From: Lutimaribacter pacificus
GTDB taxonomy: Bacteria > Pseudomonadota > Alphaproteobacteria > Rhodobacterales > Rhodobacteraceae
Assembly (NCBI RefSeq): GCF_900142185.1
Contig: NZ_FQZZ01000006.1
Span: 186,001-250,000 of the forward strand
Direction: 5' to 3'
Length of the DNA: 64,000 nucleotides
A program made the translations under genes and the position numbers. Each line of letters starts with the position of its first letter. Position 1 is the stretch's first letter. The notes under the pieces were generated by a model. That model ran no database searches. It was not told where the DNA came from and saw only the letters and a list, made by a program, of their open reading frames with translations. This document shows positions 37,557 to 49,351 of the stretch, one piece after another.

Positions 37557-39398
37557 ATGAACAGCCACGCCCCCAACATACGCCCGGTTATCCGGCAGCT
37601 TGACGACTCTGCCATCAACCGCATCGCCGCCGGCGAGGTGGTCGAGCGCCCGGCCTCGGCGGTCAAGGAACTGGTGGAAAACGCCATCGACGCGGGGGCC
37701 ACGCGGATCGATATTGCGATTGCCGACGGCGGCAAGACGCTGATCCGGGTCAGCGACGATGGCTGCGGGATCGCGGGGGGCGACCTGCCGCTGGCGCTGT
37801 CGCGGCACGCCACCTCCAAGATCGACGGGTCGGACCTGCTGAACATCAACAGTTTCGGTTTCCGGGGCGAGGCACTGCCCAGCCTTGGCGCGGTGGGGCG
37901 GCTGACCATCACCAGCCGCGTGCCGGGCGAAGAGGCGGCGCAGATCGCCGTGGCGGGCGGGCAGGCCGGGCCGGTGAAACCCGCCGCGCTGAACGCCGGC
38001 ACCGTGGTCGAGCTGCGCGACCTGTTCTATGCCACGCCCGCGCGGCTCAAATTCCTGCGCACCGACCGGGCCGAGGGGCAGGCGATCACCGATGTGGTCA
38101 AGCGGCTGGCGATGGCCGAGCCCTTTGCCGCCTTCACCCTGCGCGACGTGTCGGGCGGGGGCGAGGGGCGCGTGGTGTTCCGCGCCGATGCGGAATCGGG
38201 CGACCTGTTCGACGCGCTGCACGGGCGGCTGGCCGGTGTGCTGGGGGCCGAGTTCGCCGAGAACGCCCTGCGCATCGACGCCGAGCGTGAGGGGTTCCAC
38301 CTGTCGGGTTTCGCCGCGCTGCCCACCTATTCGCGCGGGGCGGCGGTTGCGCAATTCCTGTTCGTGAACGGGCGGCCGGTGCGCGACAAGCTGCTGATCG
38401 GGGCGCTGCGGGCGGCCTATTTCGATTTCCTGAGCCGCGACCGGCACCCGGTGGCTGCGCTGTTCGTCGATTGTGCGCCGACGCTGGTCGATGTGAACGT
38501 GCATCCCGCGAAATCCGAGGTGCGGTTCCGCGATCCCGGCACCGTGCGCGGGCTGATCGTCAGCGCGCTGCGCCATGCACTGGCCGGGGCGGGGCACCGC
38601 GCGTCCTCGACCGTGGCGGGGGCGACGCTGGGGGCGATGCGGCCCGAACCCGTGGCGCCGCGCGTCTACCAGATGGACCGGCCCGGCCCCGCCGCGCGGC
38701 AGATGTCCTATCAGATGCAGGCCCCCGCGCCGCAGCCGGGCTTTGCCGAAACCACGCTGGCCTACAGCGCGCGGGTCGAACAGGCGCCGGAAGAGACCCC
38801 GCAAGGCCCGGACGAGGGCCTGCCGCTGGGCGCGGCACGCGCGCAGGTGCATGAGAATTACATCATCGCCCAGACCGAAACCGGCATCGTCATCGTCGAC
38901 CAGCACGCCGCGCATGAGCGGCTGGTTTACGAGAGGCTGAAACACCAGATGGCGGAAAATGGCGTCGCCGCGCAGGCGCTGCTGATCCCGGAAATCGTCG
39001 AGCTGTCCGAGGGCGATTGCGCCCGGCTGCTGGACCATGCCGGCGACCTGTCGCGCCTTGGCCTGACGCTGGAGCCGTTCGGCGGCGGGGCGGTGGCGGT
39101 GCGCGAAACGCCCGCGATCCTGGGCGAGGTGAACGCGCGCGCGATGGTGCTGGACATCCTCGACGAACTGGCCGACCAGGGCGACAGCATGACCGTTCAG
39201 GCGCGGCTTGAGGCGATCCTGAGCCGGGTCGCCTGCCACGGCTCGATCCGGTCGGGCCGGCGGATGCGGGCCGAGGAAATGAACGCCCTCCTGCGCGAGA
39301 TGGAGGCGACGCCGCATTCCGGCCAGTGCAACCACGGGCGCCCCACCTATGTGGAGCTTAAGCTGAGCGATATCGAAAGGCTGTTCGGACGCACATGA
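37557..39398 (+). CDS. mutL: DNA mismatch repair protein MutL
   Basis: A 613-residue MutL. The GHKL ATPase domain shows [35 protein letters not shown] and [11 protein letters not shown] variable, Pro/Ala-rich linker follows. The C-terminal domain has the endonuclease motif DQHA-x2-E-x4-E starting at Asp448 ([12 protein letters not shown]), plus ACHGSIRSG and CNHGRPT. This is the nicking-competent MutL found in bacteria without MutH. It overlaps rmuC by four bases. Confidence 0.96.
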   Translation: MNSHAPNIRPVIRQLDDSAINRIAAGEVVERPASAVKELVENAIDAGATRIDIAIADGGKTLIRVSDDGCGIAGGDLPLALSRHATSKIDGSDLLNINSFGFRGEALPSLGAVGRLTITSRVPGEEAAQIAVAGGQAGPVKPAALNAGTVVELRDLFYATPARLKFLRTDRAEGQAITDVVKRLAMAEPFAAFTLRDVSGGGEGRVVFRADAESGDLFDALHGRLAGVLGAEFAENALRIDAEREGFHLSGFAALPTYSRGAAVAQFLFVNGRPVRDKLLIGALRAAYFDFLSRDRHPVAALFVDCAPTLVDVNVHPAKSEVRFRDPGTVRGLIVSALRHALAGAGHRASSTVAGATLGAMRPEPVAPRVYQMDRPGPAARQMSYQMQAPAPQPGFAETTLAYSARVEQAPEETPQGPDEGLPLGAARAQVHENYIIAQTETGIVIVDQHAAHERLVYERLKHQMAENGVAAQALLIPEIVELSEGDCARLLDHAGDLSRLGLTLEPFGGGAVAVRETPAILGEVNARAMVLDILDELADQGDSMTVQARLEAILSRVACHGSIRSGRRMRAEEMNALLREMEATPHSGQCNHGRPTYVELKLSDIERLFGRT

Positions 39399-40573
39399 TC
39401 CAGATCGGTGACCAGAGCTATGCGTTGAACGATCCGGCGGTCCTGCTGGTGCTGGGCGGTGCCGTGCTGGCGGCTCTTTTCCTGATCCTGCTGGTCGTCG
39501 CGGTGCGCGCGGCCGGTCGCACCGCGCGGGTCGCCGAACCGCTGGCGCAGCAGATCGGGATGCTGGGCCAGCGCGTCGAATCGCTGAGCCAGGGGCAGCA
39601 GCAGCTTGCCGGCGGCCTGACCCACGTGTCCGAGGCGCAGGCGGCCAGCCAGGCCAACATGCTGCAACTGATGGAGCGGCGGCTGGGCCAGGTCAGCGAG
39701 AAGATGAACGAGAACCTGCAAGGCTCGGCCCGGCGCACGGCGCAGTCGCTGGGCGAGTTGCAGCAGCGGTTGCAGGCCATCGACAAAGCGCAGGAAAATA
39801 TCACCAAGCTGTCGGGCGATGTGCTGTCGTTGCAGGATATCCTGTCGAACAAGCAGACGCGCGGCGCGTTCGGCGAGATCCAGCTGCGCGATATCGTGGG
39901 CAAGGCGCTGCCCTCGGACAGCTACCAGTGGCAGGCCACGCTGTCGAACGGCAAGCGGGCCGATTGCCTGATCTACCTGCCCAACCCGCCGGGGCCGATC
40001 GTGATCGACAGCAAGTTCCCGCTCGAGGCATATGAGGCGCTGGTCAACGCCGAAACGCAGGAGCAGCTGAACCGCGCCAACACCATGATGCGGCAGGCGG
40101 TGCGCGCGCATATCAAGGCGATTTCCGAGAAATACATCCTCGACGGTGAAACCGCCGACGGGGCGCTGATGTTCCTGCCCTCCGAGGCGGTTTATGCCGA
40201 GTTGCACGCGCGCTTTCCCGAGCTGGTGCGCGAGGGGTTCGCGGCGCGGGTCTGGATCGTGTCGCCCACCACCTGCATGGCGACGCTGAACACGATGCGC
40301 GCGATCCTCAAGGATGCCAGGATGCGCGAACAGGCGGGCGCGATCCGGCGCGAACTGGGTTTGCTGTTCGCGGATGTGGAGCGTTTGGGTGCGCGGGTGG
40401 AAAACCTCGACCGGCATTTCGGGCAGGCGGCCAAGGATATTTCCGAGATCAAGATCAGCGCCGACAAGGCGGGACGCCGGGCGCGGCGGCTGGACAATTT
40501 CGACTTCGAGGAACTGGCGCCGGAGCCCGAGGATGCCCCGGTCCTGCGGCTGGAACATCCCAAGGGCGGATGA
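39395..40573 (+). CDS. rmuC: DNA recombination protein RmuC
   Basis: A 392-residue protein. One N-terminal membrane helix (about residues 12-32) is followed by a long coiled coil (Gln/Glu/Leu-rich, about 40-135) and the RmuC nuclease-like domain: [38 protein letters not shown], and [13 protein letters not shown]. RmuC limits DNA inversion or recombination in E. coli. It overlaps mutL (ATGA), so both are expected to be coexpressed. Confidence 0.94.
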   Translation: MIQIGDQSYALNDPAVLLVLGGAVLAALFLILLVVAVRAAGRTARVAEPLAQQIGMLGQRVESLSQGQQQLAGGLTHVSEAQAASQANMLQLMERRLGQVSEKMNENLQGSARRTAQSLGELQQRLQAIDKAQENITKLSGDVLSLQDILSNKQTRGAFGEIQLRDIVGKALPSDSYQWQATLSNGKRADCLIYLPNPPGPIVIDSKFPLEAYEALVNAETQEQLNRANTMMRQAVRAHIKAISEKYILDGETADGALMFLPSEAVYAELHARFPELVREGFAARVWIVSPTTCMATLNTMRAILKDARMREQAGAIRRELGLLFADVERLGARVENLDRHFGQAAKDISEIKISADKAGRRARRLDNFDFEELAPEPEDAPVLRLEHPKGG

Positions 40574-40703
40574 CCGGGCCGCTGTGGCAGGTTTCCCGCA
40601 ACCGCGAAACGATCTGCGGGCGATCCCCGCAATACCGGCGAAAGGACAAGGTGTTTGTGCTACGAATCGACGTTACGGGTGGGGTGAAAGGCATGGTATT
40701 CTG

Positions 40704-41018
40704 ATGTGGACCCCGGATCGTTTCCTTGGCCCGTGGACACTGGCGCTGGAGCTGTCGCGCGCGATGATCGACGCGCAGGCCGTCGTGGCGATGCGGCTTG
40801 GCGGTATGGCCGGTTTCTGGGCCGTGTCATCCGGCGAAACCACCCGCATGATCACCGAGAAACCGCGCGCGCTGTTCAAGGCGCAATGGGCCATGCAAAA
40901 GGCGTTGCTTGAGGGGCAGCCGCCGGATGCGATCCTGCGGGCCGGGCTGAAACCCATCCGCAAGAAGGTCGGCCAGAACGCCCGCCGGCTGGCCGCGCGG
41001 GGGCCGAAACTGCCCTGA
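40704..41018 (+). CDS. Small conserved hypothetical protein
   Basis: A 104-residue protein, MWTPDRFLGPWTLALELSRA, continuing with AQAVVAMRLGGMAGFW, then ETTRMITEKPRALFKAQWAM and a basic C-terminus (IRKKVGQNARRLAARG). It resembles short Rhodobacterales proteins that databases have sometimes labelled antifreeze protein type I; nothing here supports that label. It looks alpha-helical and amphipathic, somewhat phasin-like. No function assigned. It stands alone, 130 bases after rmuC and convergent with pheA. Confidence 0.65.
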   Translation: MWTPDRFLGPWTLALELSRAMIDAQAVVAMRLGGMAGFWAVSSGETTRMITEKPRALFKAQWAMQKALLEGQPPDAILRAGLKPIRKKVGQNARRLAARGPKLP

Positions 41019-41024
41019 TGCCGG

Positions 41025-41864
41025 TCAGTGCCGGCGCGGATCGGCGGGGTAGACGCCCAAAATCTTCATCTCGGACGTGAAATAGCGCAGCTCGTCCAGC
41101 GCAAGGCGCACGTTGGCGTCTTCGGGGTGGCCTTCGATATCGGCATAGAACTGTGTGGCGGTGAACGATCCGCCGACCATGTAACTTTCCAGCTTGGTCA
41201 TGTTGACGCCGTTCGTGGCGAACCCGCCCATCGCCTTGTAAAGCGCGGCCGGGATGTTGCGGACCTGAAAGACGAAGCTGGTCATCATGCCGTCGTCGCC
41301 GCGGCGGCTGTGGTCGCCCTCGCGCGACATCACCAGGAACCGGGTGGTGTTGTTGCCCTGATCCTCGATATGCCGGGCCAGGATATCCAGCCCGTAGATC
41401 TCTGCCGCCAGGTCCCCCGCCAGCGCGGCCAGCGCCGGGTTGCCCAGCTCGGCCACATGCCGGGCCGATCCGGCGGTATCGGCGCCGGTCACGCGGTGAA
41501 TGCCGTGCTGCGTCAGGAATTTCTTGCACTGGCCCAGAAGGACGGTGTGGCTCATCGCCTGTTCCACCTGCTCCAGCTGCGTGCCCGGCACGGCCAGCAG
41601 GTTGATATGCACACGCACGAACGCCTCGTCGATGATGTGCAGCCCCGAGGCCGGCAAAAGCGAGTGGATGTCGGCCACCCGGCCATAGGTCGAGTTCTCG
41701 ACCGGCAGCATCGCAAGCTCGGCACGCCCGTCGCGCACCGCGTCGATCGCATCCTCGAAGGTGCGGCAGGGCAGGGCCTCCATGTCGGGGCGGGCGTCGT
41801 GGCAGGCCTGGTGAGAGTAGGCTCCCGGCTCTCCCTGAAAGGCGATGCGATTGGTTTTCGTCAT
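41025..41864 (-). CDS. pheA: Prephenate dehydratase with ACT domain
   Basis: A 279-residue monofunctional enzyme of phenylalanine synthesis, converting prephenate to phenylpyruvate. The N-terminal IAFQGEPGAYSHQAC, the catalytic TRF motif in NNTTRFLV, and the C-terminal ACT domain (SFVFQVRNIPAALYKAM, TKLESYMVGGSF) that binds phenylalanine for feedback inhibition are all present. No chorismate mutase domain is fused. It diverges from cycM. A possible -10 TATAGT lies near 41915 on the minus strand. Confidence 0.96.
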   Translation of the reverse strand: MTKTNRIAFQGEPGAYSHQACHDARPDMEALPCRTFEDAIDAVRDGRAELAMLPVENSTYGRVADIHSLLPASGLHIIDEAFVRVHINLLAVPGTQLEQVEQAMSHTVLLGQCKKFLTQHGIHRVTGADTAGSARHVAELGNPALAALAGDLAAEIYGLDILARHIEDQGNNTTRFLVMSREGDHSRRGDDGMMTSFVFQVRNIPAALYKAMGGFATNGVNMTKLESYMVGGSFTATQFYADIEGHPEDANVRLALDELRYFTSEMKILGVYPADPRRH

Positions 41865-41979
41865 GGGTATTCCGTCAAAAATGCCGAAATCGGGCGTTTC
41901 GTCGCGCTAACTATACCTTGCCTCCGCGAAGGGGAAGCAATAGATAGCGCGCGACGGTTATGAAATGGACAGGCGAACC

Positions 41980-42507
41980 ATGTTTGACACGATGACGATC
42001 ACGAAGGTGGGTGGCGCGCTGTGCGGGGCGCTTCTGATCTTTCTTCTGGGCAACTGGGGTGCCGAGTCGCTCTATCACATCGGCGGCGGTCACGGCGACG
42101 AAGAGCATGCCGCAGGATACATGATCGAGGTCGAAAGCGGCGACGCCGAAGCCGACGAACCCGAAGAGGAAATGGACGTGACCGCCATCCTCGCGGCGGG
42201 CGATCCCGGCGCCGGCGCGCGCGTGTTCAACAAGTGCAAGGCCTGCCACAAGCTGGAAGAGGGCGAGAACGCGACCGGCCCGTATCTTTACGGCGTGGTC
42301 GGGCGCCCCATCGACTCGGTCGAGGGGTTCGGATACTCGGGCGCCCTCGAAGCGCAGGGTGCGGATCACTGGACGCCTGAAACCCTGTTTGCCTTCCTGG
42401 AAAACCCCCGCAACTGGGCGCCGGGCACCACGATGACCTTCGCCGGCCTGAGAAAGCCCGAGGATCGCGCCGACCTGATCGCCTATCTTTCGACGATCGG
42501 CGGCTGA
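41980..42507 (+). CDS. cycM: Membrane-anchored cytochrome c (cy/c552, CycM type)
   Basis: A 175-residue cytochrome held by an uncleaved N-terminal anchor (MFDTMTITKVGGALCGALLI), an acidic flexible linker (about residues 35-68) and a class I cytochrome c domain with heme site CKACH at residues 86-90 and a distal Met in TTMTFAGL. It carries electrons from the bc1 complex to terminal oxidases. The ATG at 41980 is preferred over 41965 because of AGG six bases upstream and because MFDTMT is the known N-terminus of homologues. A strong terminator follows. Confidence 0.93.
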   Translation: MFDTMTITKVGGALCGALLIFLLGNWGAESLYHIGGGHGDEEHAAGYMIEVESGDAEADEPEEEMDVTAILAAGDPGAGARVFNKCKACHKLEEGENATGPYLYGVVGRPIDSVEGFGYSGALEAQGADHWTPETLFAFLENPRNWAPGTTMTFAGLRKPEDRADLIAYLSTIGG

Positions 42508-42531
42508 TCCCGCGATACGGATGACCGACGG

Positions 42532-42562
42532 GGCCGTCACCTGCGAAGGTGGCGGCCTTTTT
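42532..42562 (+). terminator. Rho-independent terminator of cycM
   Basis: An 11-bp stem GGCCGTCACCT/AGGTGGCGGCC with one G-U pair, four-base loop GCGA and five T, 25 bases after the stop codon. Confidence 0.88.
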
Positions 42563-42686
42563 CATGCCCGCGGCGGAAATCACGCGCGCTCACGCAATCT
42601 TACCTTGAATGTGGCCAAGCCGCGCCTTTAGCTTAGATCACCAATATCAGACGTATCCCGAACCGGAACGCGACAGGAGGATGAGC

Positions 42687-44633
42687 ATGACACCCGCCCC
42701 CCGCACCCGTGCAATTGCGCGCCAGCGACAGACGGCCCCTGCCGCTGCCTTCCTGACGTGGATGCTGCTGGGTCTGGCCGCGCTTGCGATCCCGGCGCTG
42801 GCGCAGGATCAGGACGGGGAAACCATGATCCGCAGTCACGGCTATTCCTATTTCGGCAACCTGACCTACCCCGAGGATTACCCACATTTCGACTATGTGA
42901 ACCCGGATGCGCCCAAGGGCGGGGAAATCTCGCTGGCGGCGATGGGCACGTTCGATTCGATGAATCCCTACAGCCGCAAGGGCCGGGCGGGGCGGTATTC
43001 GTGGATGATGTATGAAAGCCTGCTGGGCGAGGAACCGTCGAGCGGCGGCGCCGCGCCTGCCGATGTCTATGGCGAGATGTACGGGCTGCTGGCCGAGCGG
43101 CTGGAATACCCGGAATCGAAGGAATGGGTGATCTTCCACATGCGCCCCGAGGCGCGGTTTTCCGATGGTGAGCCGGTGACGGCGCATGACGTCGTGTTCT
43201 CGCACAACCTGCTGCTGGAACAGGGGCTGCCCTCTTACGCGCAGGCGGTGAAGGTGCGCGTTCTGACCGCCGAGGCGCTGGACGATCATACGGTCAAGTT
43301 CACCTTCGCCAAGGATATCTCGCGCCGGTCGCTGATCGACCAGGTGGGCAGCGTGCCGGTCTGGCCGAAACACTGGTTCGAGGAAACCGGCGCGCGGCTG
43401 GACGAACCCCGGCTTGAGGCAGCGCCGGGATCGGGCCCCTACATGGTGGACCAGGTCGAGGTGAACCGTCGCATCGTCTATAAACGGAACCCCGATTACT
43501 GGGGCAAGGATCTGCCGATCAACCAGGGCCGGCACAATTTCGACCGTATCCGGGTCGAGTATTTCGGCGACGACACCGCCGCGTTCGAGGCGTTCAAGGC
43601 CGGCGAATTCACCGTCCGCCCCGAGGGCAATTCGCGGCTCTGGGCCACGGGATACGATTTCCCGGCGGTGCAAAGGGGCTGGGTCAGGATGGAGGATCTG
43701 CCCGATGGCACGCCCCCCGCGCCCACCGGCATCATCTTCAACCTCGGCCGCGACAAGTTCCAGGATCGCCGCGTGCGCGAGGCGGTATCGCTGGCCTATA
43801 ACTTCGAATGGACCAATGCCTCGTTGCAATACGGCCTGTTCGAGCAGCGCCATTCCTTCACCCAGGGGTCTCCGTTCGAGGCGCAGGGCGTGCCCGAGGG
43901 CGCCGAGCTGGAGCTGCTGGAATCGCTGGGCGACATCGTGCCGCCCGAGATGCTGACCGAACCCGCGGTGATGGCGCACAGCTCGTCCGAGGAACGCCTG
44001 ACCGACCGCCGCAACCTGCGCCGCGCGATGGGTCTGCTGGACGAGGCCGGCTGGACCGTGGGCGATGACGGTATCCGCCGCAATGAGGCGGGCGAGGTGC
44101 TCAGGATCAATTTCCTGCTGAACACCGCCGGCTCGCCCACGCTGGAATCTGTGGTCGAGACATTCGTGCAGAACCTGAAAAAGATGGGCATCGACGCGAT
44201 GGTGGAAAAGGTCGATCCGTCGCAATACACCCTGCTTGAGCGGGATCGGGCGTTCGACCTGATCTTCGACCAGTATCGCGCCTTCCTGGATACCGGCACC
44301 GGGCTGCACCAGATGTATGGCTCGAAAGAGGCGGCGTTCAGCCTGTTCAACCCCGCCGGGCTGGCCAGCCCGATGGTGGACCGGATCATCGACATATCGC
44401 TGCTGAGCGAGACCGAGGAGGAACGCGACGTGGCGTTGCGCGCGCTGGACCGCGCCCTGCGCTGGGAGCGGTTCATGATCCCGGTCTGGTATAACCCGAG
44501 CGTCTGGATCGCCTATTGGGACCAGTACGACCACCCCGAGGAACTGCCGACCTATTCCGTGGGCCTTTTGGATTTCTGGTGGTATGACACCGACAAAGCC
44601 GAAAAGCTCAGGGCCGCGGGCGCGTTGAGATAA
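42687..44633 (+). CDS. ABC transporter extracellular substrate-binding protein (YejA-like, family 5)
   Basis: A 648-residue periplasmic oligopeptide-type binding protein. A long basic n-region and hydrophobic core (FLTWMLLGLAALAIPALA) form the signal peptide. The mature protein has IRSHGYSYFGNLTYPEDYPHF, DYVNPDAPKGGEISLAAMGTFDSMNPY and VIFHMRPEARFSDGEPVTAHDV-type blocks (seen in pieces), as in YejA. ATG 42687 is preferred over 42681 since AGGAGG then has six-base spacing. It is the first gene of yejABEF. In E. coli this importer takes up microcin C and small peptides; cargo here unknown. Confidence 0.92.
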   Translation: MTPAPRTRAIARQRQTAPAAAFLTWMLLGLAALAIPALAQDQDGETMIRSHGYSYFGNLTYPEDYPHFDYVNPDAPKGGEISLAAMGTFDSMNPYSRKGRAGRYSWMMYESLLGEEPSSGGAAPADVYGEMYGLLAERLEYPESKEWVIFHMRPEARFSDGEPVTAHDVVFSHNLLLEQGLPSYAQAVKVRVLTAEALDDHTVKFTFAKDISRRSLIDQVGSVPVWPKHWFEETGARLDEPRLEAAPGSGPYMVDQVEVNRRIVYKRNPDYWGKDLPINQGRHNFDRIRVEYFGDDTAAFEAFKAGEFTVRPEGNSRLWATGYDFPAVQRGWVRMEDLPDGTPPAPTGIIFNLGRDKFQDRRVREAVSLAYNFEWTNASLQYGLFEQRHSFTQGSPFEAQGVPEGAELELLESLGDIVPPEMLTEPAVMAHSSSEERLTDRRNLRRAMGLLDEAGWTVGDDGIRRNEAGEVLRINFLLNTAGSPTLESVVETFVQNLKKMGIDAMVEKVDPSQYTLLERDRAFDLIFDQYRAFLDTGTGLHQMYGSKEAAFSLFNPAGLASPMVDRIIDISLLSETEEERDVALRALDRALRWERFMIPVWYNPSVWIAYWDQYDHPEELPTYSVGLLDFWWYDTDKAEKLRAAGALR

Positions 44634-44651
44634 GCGGGAGACAACCGGCAG

Positions 44652-45740
44652 ATGGGCGCCTATATCCTCCGGCGATTGTTGCTGATCGTCCCGACCCTGC
44701 TGGGGATCATGATCATCAACTTCGTGCTGACCCAGTTCGTGCCCGGTGGCCCGGTCGAACAGGTCATCGCCCAGATGCAGGGCCAGGGCGACGTGACCGC
44801 AGGGTTTGCCGGCAGCGGCAACGACGCCGGCATGGACGTGCCCCAGAACGAGGAATATATCGGCGCGCGCGGATTGCCGCCGGAATTCATCGCCCAGCTT
44901 GAACGCGAATTCGGTTTCGACAAGCCGCCGCTGGAACGGTTCCTGAACATGATGTGGAACTATGCGCGGCTGGATTTCGGGGAAAGCTGGTTCAAGAAGC
45001 GCGAGGTCACCGACCTGATCATCGAGGCGATGCCGGTCTCGATCTCGCTGGGGCTGTGGTCGACGCTGCTGGCCTATCTCATCTCGATCCCGATGGGCAT
45101 CCGCAAGGCGGTGCAGGACGGCTCGCGCTTTGACAGCTGGACCTCGACCGTGGTGATCGTGGCCTATGCGATCCCCGGCTTCCTGTTCGCCATCCTGCTG
45201 CTGGTGCTGTTTGCCGGCGGTTCCTACCTGCAGATATTTCCATTCCGCGGGCTGACCAGCGAACAGGCGGTGTGGGACACGCTGACATGGTGGGAAAAGG
45301 TGCTGGACTATTTCTGGCACATCACGCTGCCGGTCGTGGCCTCGACCATATCCGCCTTTGCGACGCTGACGCTGCTGACCAAGAACAGCTTTCTGGACGA
45401 GATCAAGAAGCAATACGTGATCACCGCCCGCGCCAAGGGGCTGAGCGAGCGGCAGGTGCTGTACGGTCACGTGTTCCGCAATGCCATGCTGATCGTGATC
45501 GCGGGGTTCCCGGCGGCCTTTATCAGCATCTTCTTCACCGGCTCGATCATCATCGAGAAGTTGTTTTCGCTGAACGGGCTGGGCCTGCTGGGCTTCGAGG
45601 CGGCGCTGCAGCGCGATTACCCGATCGTGTTCGGAACGCTGTTCATCTTCGGGCTGATCGGCCTGCTGGTCGGCATCCTGTCGGACCTGATGTATGTGCT
45701 GGTCGATCCGCGCATCGACTTCGAAAAGAGGGAGGGGTAA
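44652..45740 (+). CDS. yejB: ABC transporter permease YejB-like
   Basis: A 362-residue DppB-type permease. The N-terminal [23 protein letters not shown] helix is followed by a periplasmic region with [28 protein letters not shown], a YejB feature, and five further helices. The EAA loop is near [30 protein letters not shown]. It sits 18 bases after the binding-protein gene, and its stop directly abuts the yejE start. Confidence 0.94.
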   Translation: MGAYILRRLLLIVPTLLGIMIINFVLTQFVPGGPVEQVIAQMQGQGDVTAGFAGSGNDAGMDVPQNEEYIGARGLPPEFIAQLEREFGFDKPPLERFLNMMWNYARLDFGESWFKKREVTDLIIEAMPVSISLGLWSTLLAYLISIPMGIRKAVQDGSRFDSWTSTVVIVAYAIPGFLFAILLLVLFAGGSYLQIFPFRGLTSEQAVWDTLTWWEKVLDYFWHITLPVVASTISAFATLTLLTKNSFLDEIKKQYVITARAKGLSERQVLYGHVFRNAMLIVIAGFPAAFISIFFTGSIIIEKLFSLNGLGLLGFEAALQRDYPIVFGTLFIFGLIGLLVGILSDLMYVLVDPRIDFEKREG

Positions 45741-46843
45741 ATGGCGCTGTCCCCCCTGAACCAGCGGCGCTGGCGCAATTTCCGCCGCAACCGGCGGGCC
45801 TTCTGGTCGCTGATCGTGTTCTCGATCCTGTTCGGCCTGTCGCTGTTCGCCGAGTTCATCGCCAACGACAAGCCGATCCTCGTGCAGTATCGCGGCGAAT
45901 ATTTCACGCCGATCTTCCGGTTCTATCCCGAAACCGCCTTTGGCGGCGATTTCCAGACCGAGGCGGATTACCGCGATCCGGTGGTGCAGTGCCTGATCGA
46001 AACCGGCGGGCTGGATAGCTGTTTCGACACGCCCGAGGATCTGATCGCGGATGCGCGCGACGGGATGATCGACGGCGCCGGGATCGAACGGGGCTGGGCG
46101 TTCTGGCCGCCGCTGCGCTATTCCTACAACACCACGGTGGACCGGCCCGGCGCCGCGCCGCTGCCGCCCAACGACCAGAACTGGCTGGGCACCGACGATA
46201 CCAAGCGCGACGTGCTGGCGCGGGTGATCTATGGCTTCCGGCTGTCGATCCTGTTCACGCTGATCGTGACGACGCTGGCCAGCATCATCGGTATCATCGC
46301 GGGTGCGTTGCAGGGGTTCTTCGGCGGCTGGCTGGACCTGATATTCCAGCGCGTGATCGAGATCTGGGTGGCGATGCCGCAGCTTTACGTCATCATCATC
46401 CTGTTCGCGATCCTTGGGCGGGGCTTCTGGCTGTTGGTGTTCATAACGGTGCTGTTCGGCTGGACGGCGCTGGTGGGCGTGGTGCGGGCCGAATTCCTGC
46501 GCGCGCGTAACCTGGAATATGTGCGCGCAGCCCGCGCGCTGGGCGTCGGAAACCGGACGATCATGTTCCGCCACATGCTGCCCAACGCGATGGTGGCGAC
46601 GCTGACCATGCTGCCCTTTATCGTCACCGGCACGATCGGGCTGCTGGCCAGCCTCGATTTCCTGGGCTTCGGCCTGCCGTCCTCGGCGCCCAGCCTTGGC
46701 GAGCTGACGTTGCAGGCCAAGCAGAACCTCGATGCGCCATGGCTGGCCTTCACCGCGTTCTTCACCTTTGCCATCATGCTGTCGCTGCTTGTCTTCATCT
46801 TCGAAGGGGTGCGTGACGCGTTCGACCCCAGAAAGACCTTTCA

Positions 46844-46847
<4 letters not shown>
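45741..46847 (+). CDS. yejE: ABC transporter permease YejE-like
   Basis: A 368-residue DppC-type permease with the YejE N-terminus LNQRRWRNFRRNRRAFWSL, a long periplasmic loop (about residues 40-150, with PNDQNWLGTDDTKRDVLARV) and the transport loop NLEYVRAARALGVGNRTIMFRHMLPNA. It partners with YejB. Start codon directly follows the yejB stop; the end overlaps yejF by four bases. Confidence 0.94.
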
Positions 46848-48433
<1,586 letters not shown>

Positions 48434-48443
48434 ACGGGCCCCG

Positions 48444-49340
48444 TCACCCCAGCGGCAGGTCGATCACCAGCGCGGCGTGATCGCTGGCATGGGGCCGGTG
48501 GTGGCCCACCTGCGGCAGGTGCAGACCGGCATGGCGCGCGGCCTCCAGCGACAACCCCTCGCGGTGCAGTTCCGGCACGGCACCGGCGCAGGCGCGGGCC
48601 AGCGCCGGGCTGGCCAGCATCCCGTCGGACCGCCAATAGATATCGTCCCACGGGTCATGCGCCGACCAGCGCGCGCCTTGCGGCAGTCGCGCCATCAGAT
48701 CGACCGAGAACGGCGGCAGGATCGGCGCGGTTGCCGGGTCGTCCGCCGGGTGCGCGGGATCGTTCAGGTCGCCCAGGATCAGCCACATGTCGCGGCCCCG
48801 CGCCTGAACCAGGTGTCGCACGGCCAGCGCCTCGTGCCGGCGCACGGGCCATGCGGCGGCGGGGTCGGGATAGGGCGCCTTGAAATGGCAGATGAACAGC
48901 GTCAGCGTGTCGAACCCGACCTCAAGGCAATCACGGCGAAAGACCGGCGTGTCGGGATGCACGCCGGGCGGGGCCGCAAGGCCCAGATCGGCCGGGCGCA
49001 AATCGGCATGGCTGGATACCGCAACGGGCGCGACACGGCTGAGCAGCGCCACGTCCTGCCCGCGCCCGTCATTGCCGGGCAGGCAGATCCGGTGCGGATA
49101 GGGCGGCACGCCCGCGGGCAGCAGAAAGGCGTCGTGGAAATGATCCAGCGTGTCCCGGTCGAACACCTCCTGCAGGGCCAGCACGTCGGCGTTCAGCGCG
49201 GCGATCACCTGCGCGCCCAGCCGCCGGTCGATCCGGTCGGCCCAGGCATCGGGGCTGTCGGGCGTGTCGCGGTCATGCGCACCATCCAGAACCCCGCCGC
49301 GCAGGCGCAGGTTCTGGATGTTGAAGCTGCCGATGCGCAT
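48444..49340 (-). CDS. Endonuclease/exonuclease/phosphatase (EEP) family protein
   Basis: A 298-residue cytoplasmic EEP-fold hydrolase. MRIGSFNIQNLRLRGG opens it (catalytic Asn), with ALQEVF (metal Glu), LILGDLNDPA, and a SDHAALVIDLP end (catalytic Asp-His). The family includes nucleases, sphingomyelinases and inositol phosphatases; the substrate cannot be told from sequence. It lies 11 bases downstream of hemN on the same strand. Confidence 0.85.
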   Translation of the reverse strand: MRIGSFNIQNLRLRGGVLDGAHDRDTPDSPDAWADRIDRRLGAQVIAALNADVLALQEVFDRDTLDHFHDAFLLPAGVPPYPHRICLPGNDGRGQDVALLSRVAPVAVSSHADLRPADLGLAAPPGVHPDTPVFRRDCLEVGFDTLTLFICHFKAPYPDPAAAWPVRRHEALAVRHLVQARGRDMWLILGDLNDPAHPADDPATAPILPPFSVDLMARLPQGARWSAHDPWDDIYWRSDGMLASPALARACAGAVPELHREGLSLEAARHAGLHLPQVGHHRPHASDHAALVIDLPLG

Positions 49341-49351
49341 CGGCCCGGCCC

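Noticed and set aside
40704-41018. Antifreeze protein annotation
   Set aside because: The label comes from database habit; sequence shows only an amphipathic helical protein.
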